A stretch of DNA of 51,216 nucleotides, taken from positions 1 to 51,216 of the forward strand of contig JANJFQ010000003.1 of NCBI GenBank assembly GCA_025435355.1, given 5' to 3'. The notes below the pieces were generated by a model that was given only the letters and a program-made list of their open reading frames with translations, was not told the DNA's origin and did no database searches. Shown here one piece after another: positions 51,144 to 51,216 of this stretch. How positions within the stretch are numbered: the first letter of the stretch is position 1; each line of letters opens with the position of its first letter. The translations under genes were made by a program, and so were the position numbers. Source of the DNA: Candidatus Methanophagales archaeon. Lineage in GTDB: Archaea > Halobacteriota > Syntropharchaeia > Alkanophagales > Methanospirareceae.

Positions 51144-51216
51144 TTATTCTATTGTCTTGATTAGCCCCGTTCCAACGGTCGAATATGCCTCGCGCATAGC
51201 TATCTTTACGAACTTT
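51144..51216 (-). CDS. mtrC: Tetrahydromethanopterin S-methyltransferase subunit C (C-terminal end only)
   Basis: The minus strand enters at the window edge reading KFVKIAMREAYSTVGTGLIKTIE and stops at 51144. The position just upstream of mtrB in the mtrEDCBAFGH order supports MtrC, although only 23 residues are visible. Confidence 0.65.
   Translation of the reverse strand, partial: KFVKIAMREAYSTVGTGLIKTIE

Overview
The window is archaeal. It encodes the membrane methyl-H4MPT:CoM methyltransferase (mtrH, G, F, A, B and the tail of mtrC), formylmethanofuran dehydrogenase subunit B, and archaeal information-processing genes: eIF1A, RIO1, a KH-domain rRNA-processing protein, SRP54, Trm5, archaeal ProRS and L32e. 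It also has TATA/BRE promoters of the form ATCGAAAAGCTTTATA and strong GGAGG ribosome binding sites. This fits a methanogen or a methane/alkane-oxidising euryarchaeon, perhaps ANME-1/Syntrophoarchaeia-like. The exact lineage is inference.

Layout. 1-5.6 kb: tail of a type III restriction Res subunit, a DUF169-MFS-fwdB operon, and a decayed ATPase gene. 5.6-12.2 kb: housekeeping genes on the minus strand (trm5, DUF61, rlmE, moaA, an M50 protease, tRNA-Gln, trpA, enolase). 12.4-15.0 kb: a secreted multidomain protein with a C-terminal EndoU-like nuclease domain, followed by a probable immunity gene. 15.2-17.8 kb: serA, rpl32e and a compact tyrosine recombinase.

17.9-23.4 kb is the most remarkable part. 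It looks like a complete archaeal pupylation-like operon on the minus strand: an Mpa/ARC-type AAA ATPase, two divergent PafA/Dop-family ligase/deamidase homologues, and an 89-residue highly charged protein ending in Ser-Gly-Glu, which is the expected shape of a Pup-like modifier with a ready C-terminal glutamate. The two PafA/Dop copies have lost different conserved residues. To my knowledge the Pup system is described in actinobacteria and some other bacteria, not in archaea.

23.5-35.1 kb: a PhoU-like regulator, SRP54, a palindromic repeat element, SppA, a Yip1-like protein, an OapABC-like trio, an eIF1A-RIO1-KH-Pcm-Psd run, a double-SIS protein with a possible leader ORF, and ProRS. 35.2-47.1 kb is an accessory zone rich in gene remnants: a frameshifted OB-fold gene, an AttH/CrtC-like secreted protein, a deleted geranylgeranyl-reductase-like gene, and pieces of metG, MBL hydrolases, nitroreductase and rlmE. 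It also holds a CbbQ/NorQ-CbbO/NorD-type MoxR/VWA module whose CbbO-like gene is split by a 0.7 kb mosaic of remnants. 47.1-51.2 kb: two paralogous membrane proteins with a winged-helix regulator, then the mtr operon running off the right edge.
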